Below, piece after piece: positions 63,534-64,000 of a DNA stretch of 64,000 nucleotides. Within the stretch, counting starts at the first letter, position 1. Every line of letters begins with the position of its first letter. The position numbers and the translations under genes were made by a program. Origin of the DNA: Paralvinella palmiformis (Eukaryota; Annelida; Polychaeta; Terebellida; Alvinellidae); assembly GCA_025642065.1 (NCBI GenBank), contig JAODUP010001322.1, positions 40,616 to 104,615 of the forward strand, written 5' to 3'. The notes under the pieces were generated by a model that did no database searches, was not told the origin of the DNA, and saw nothing but the letters and a program-made list of their open reading frames with translations.

Positions 63534-64000
63534 ACACTATGTTTTCAAATTGTAACACAAAATATACTGCTTATAGGAAGACTGATAGAGAGAGCTAGCA
63601 AAATATCGTATCATAACGTACACACACAACCCCCGCCAGACATTACACAGCTAAAACACACATACGTTTTATCTAGGTGTATGTGTGTGTGTGTGTGTGT
63701 GTGTGTTTTTTTACACTATGTTTTCAAATTTAACACAAAAAACTCTTATAAAACTATAGGAGAGCTAGCAAAATATGATTAAATAAACACACAACCCCCG
63801 CCAACATTACACACAAAACACACAACGACTAGGGGTGTGTTTTGTGTTTGGGGTACACTATTTTTAAATTGTCACAAAAAACTGCTTAAAAGACTGATAG
63901 GGAGCTGCAAAATATCGATATAACGTAAACCACCAATCCCGCCCGCTTCAAGTAAAAAAAAAATATTTTTCAGGTGATTGTTTGTGTGTTGGTACACAAA
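61215..64000. repeat. ~175-bp satellite with embedded (TG)n, about 15 units to window end
   Basis: Each unit: GCCAGACATTACACAGCTAA, ACACATACGTTTTATCTAGG, a (TG)n tract of variable length, TACACTATGTTTTCAAATTG, ACTGCTTATAGGAAGACTG, AGAGAGCTAGCAAAATATCG, CATAACGTAAACACACAACC. Good units are almost identical. Units around 61940-62290 and beyond about 63700 have scattered small deletions. The repeated ~90-residue open frames are satellite-encoded, not genes. Confidence 0.92.

Noticed and set aside
61271..63782. Repeated ~90-residue open frames (IVTQNILLIGRLIERAS)
   Set aside because: Satellite unit translation; no start or splice context and frames are broken in several units.

Overview
This is animal nuclear DNA: AT-rich, intron-rich, full of microsatellites, minisatellites, tRNA-derived SINEs and decayed retroelements. 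The gene families and repeat style suggest a mollusc or another lophotrochozoan, but nothing here fixes the species. There is no operon structure, and nearly all short open frames are repeat-encoded or random. Genes were read by joining exons through splice sites (AG at the 3' end and GT at the 5' end of introns) and matching codon phases.

Region 1 (1-30100): an inverted, tail-to-tail pair of paralogous genes encoding secreted or surface proteins that resemble the IgGFc-binding N-terminal domain family. Copy 1 (+, 213-9841) enters the window already in progress and ends at 9841. Copy 2 (-, 30074-19453) is complete, from a signal-peptide exon to its stop. All 12 exons of copy 1 seen here have a partner in copy 2 with the same phases, including a 9-nt microexon. 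The copies have diverged unevenly: a 151-bp stretch (exon 6 of the core plus its 5' intron edge) is identical, and about 780 bp covering the last two exons and the intron between them is about 99% identical, while other introns hardly align. This looks like gene conversion between inverted arms. Copy 2 carries a 1-nt insertion in one exon (a true lesion or an assembly error). The 9.6-kb spacer between the arms holds a decayed non-LTR retrotransposon, a Penelope-like element with a GIY-YIG endonuclease, SINEs and a TIR-flanked nonautonomous element.

Region 2 (30100-43500): no protein gene recognised. It holds trinucleotide and 21-bp tandem arrays, an intact tRNA-Gly(GCC) at 35288-35358, a SINE, and a CpG-dense island (about 38.16-39.33 kb) with an NRF-1-like palindrome that may be a promoter.

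Region 3 (43523-59932, minus): the C-terminal 1006 residues of a type II diacylglycerol kinase (delta/eta class) in 19 exons: the end of the catalytic domain, a Ser/Pro-rich linker, the accessory domain, a helical region and a C-terminal SAM domain. Its 5' exons lie beyond the right edge.

Region 4 (60100-64000): interspersed-repeat fragments and then a roughly 175-bp satellite whose units each contain a (TG)n tract. The units fall apart near the right edge in a way that suggests poor consensus sequence.
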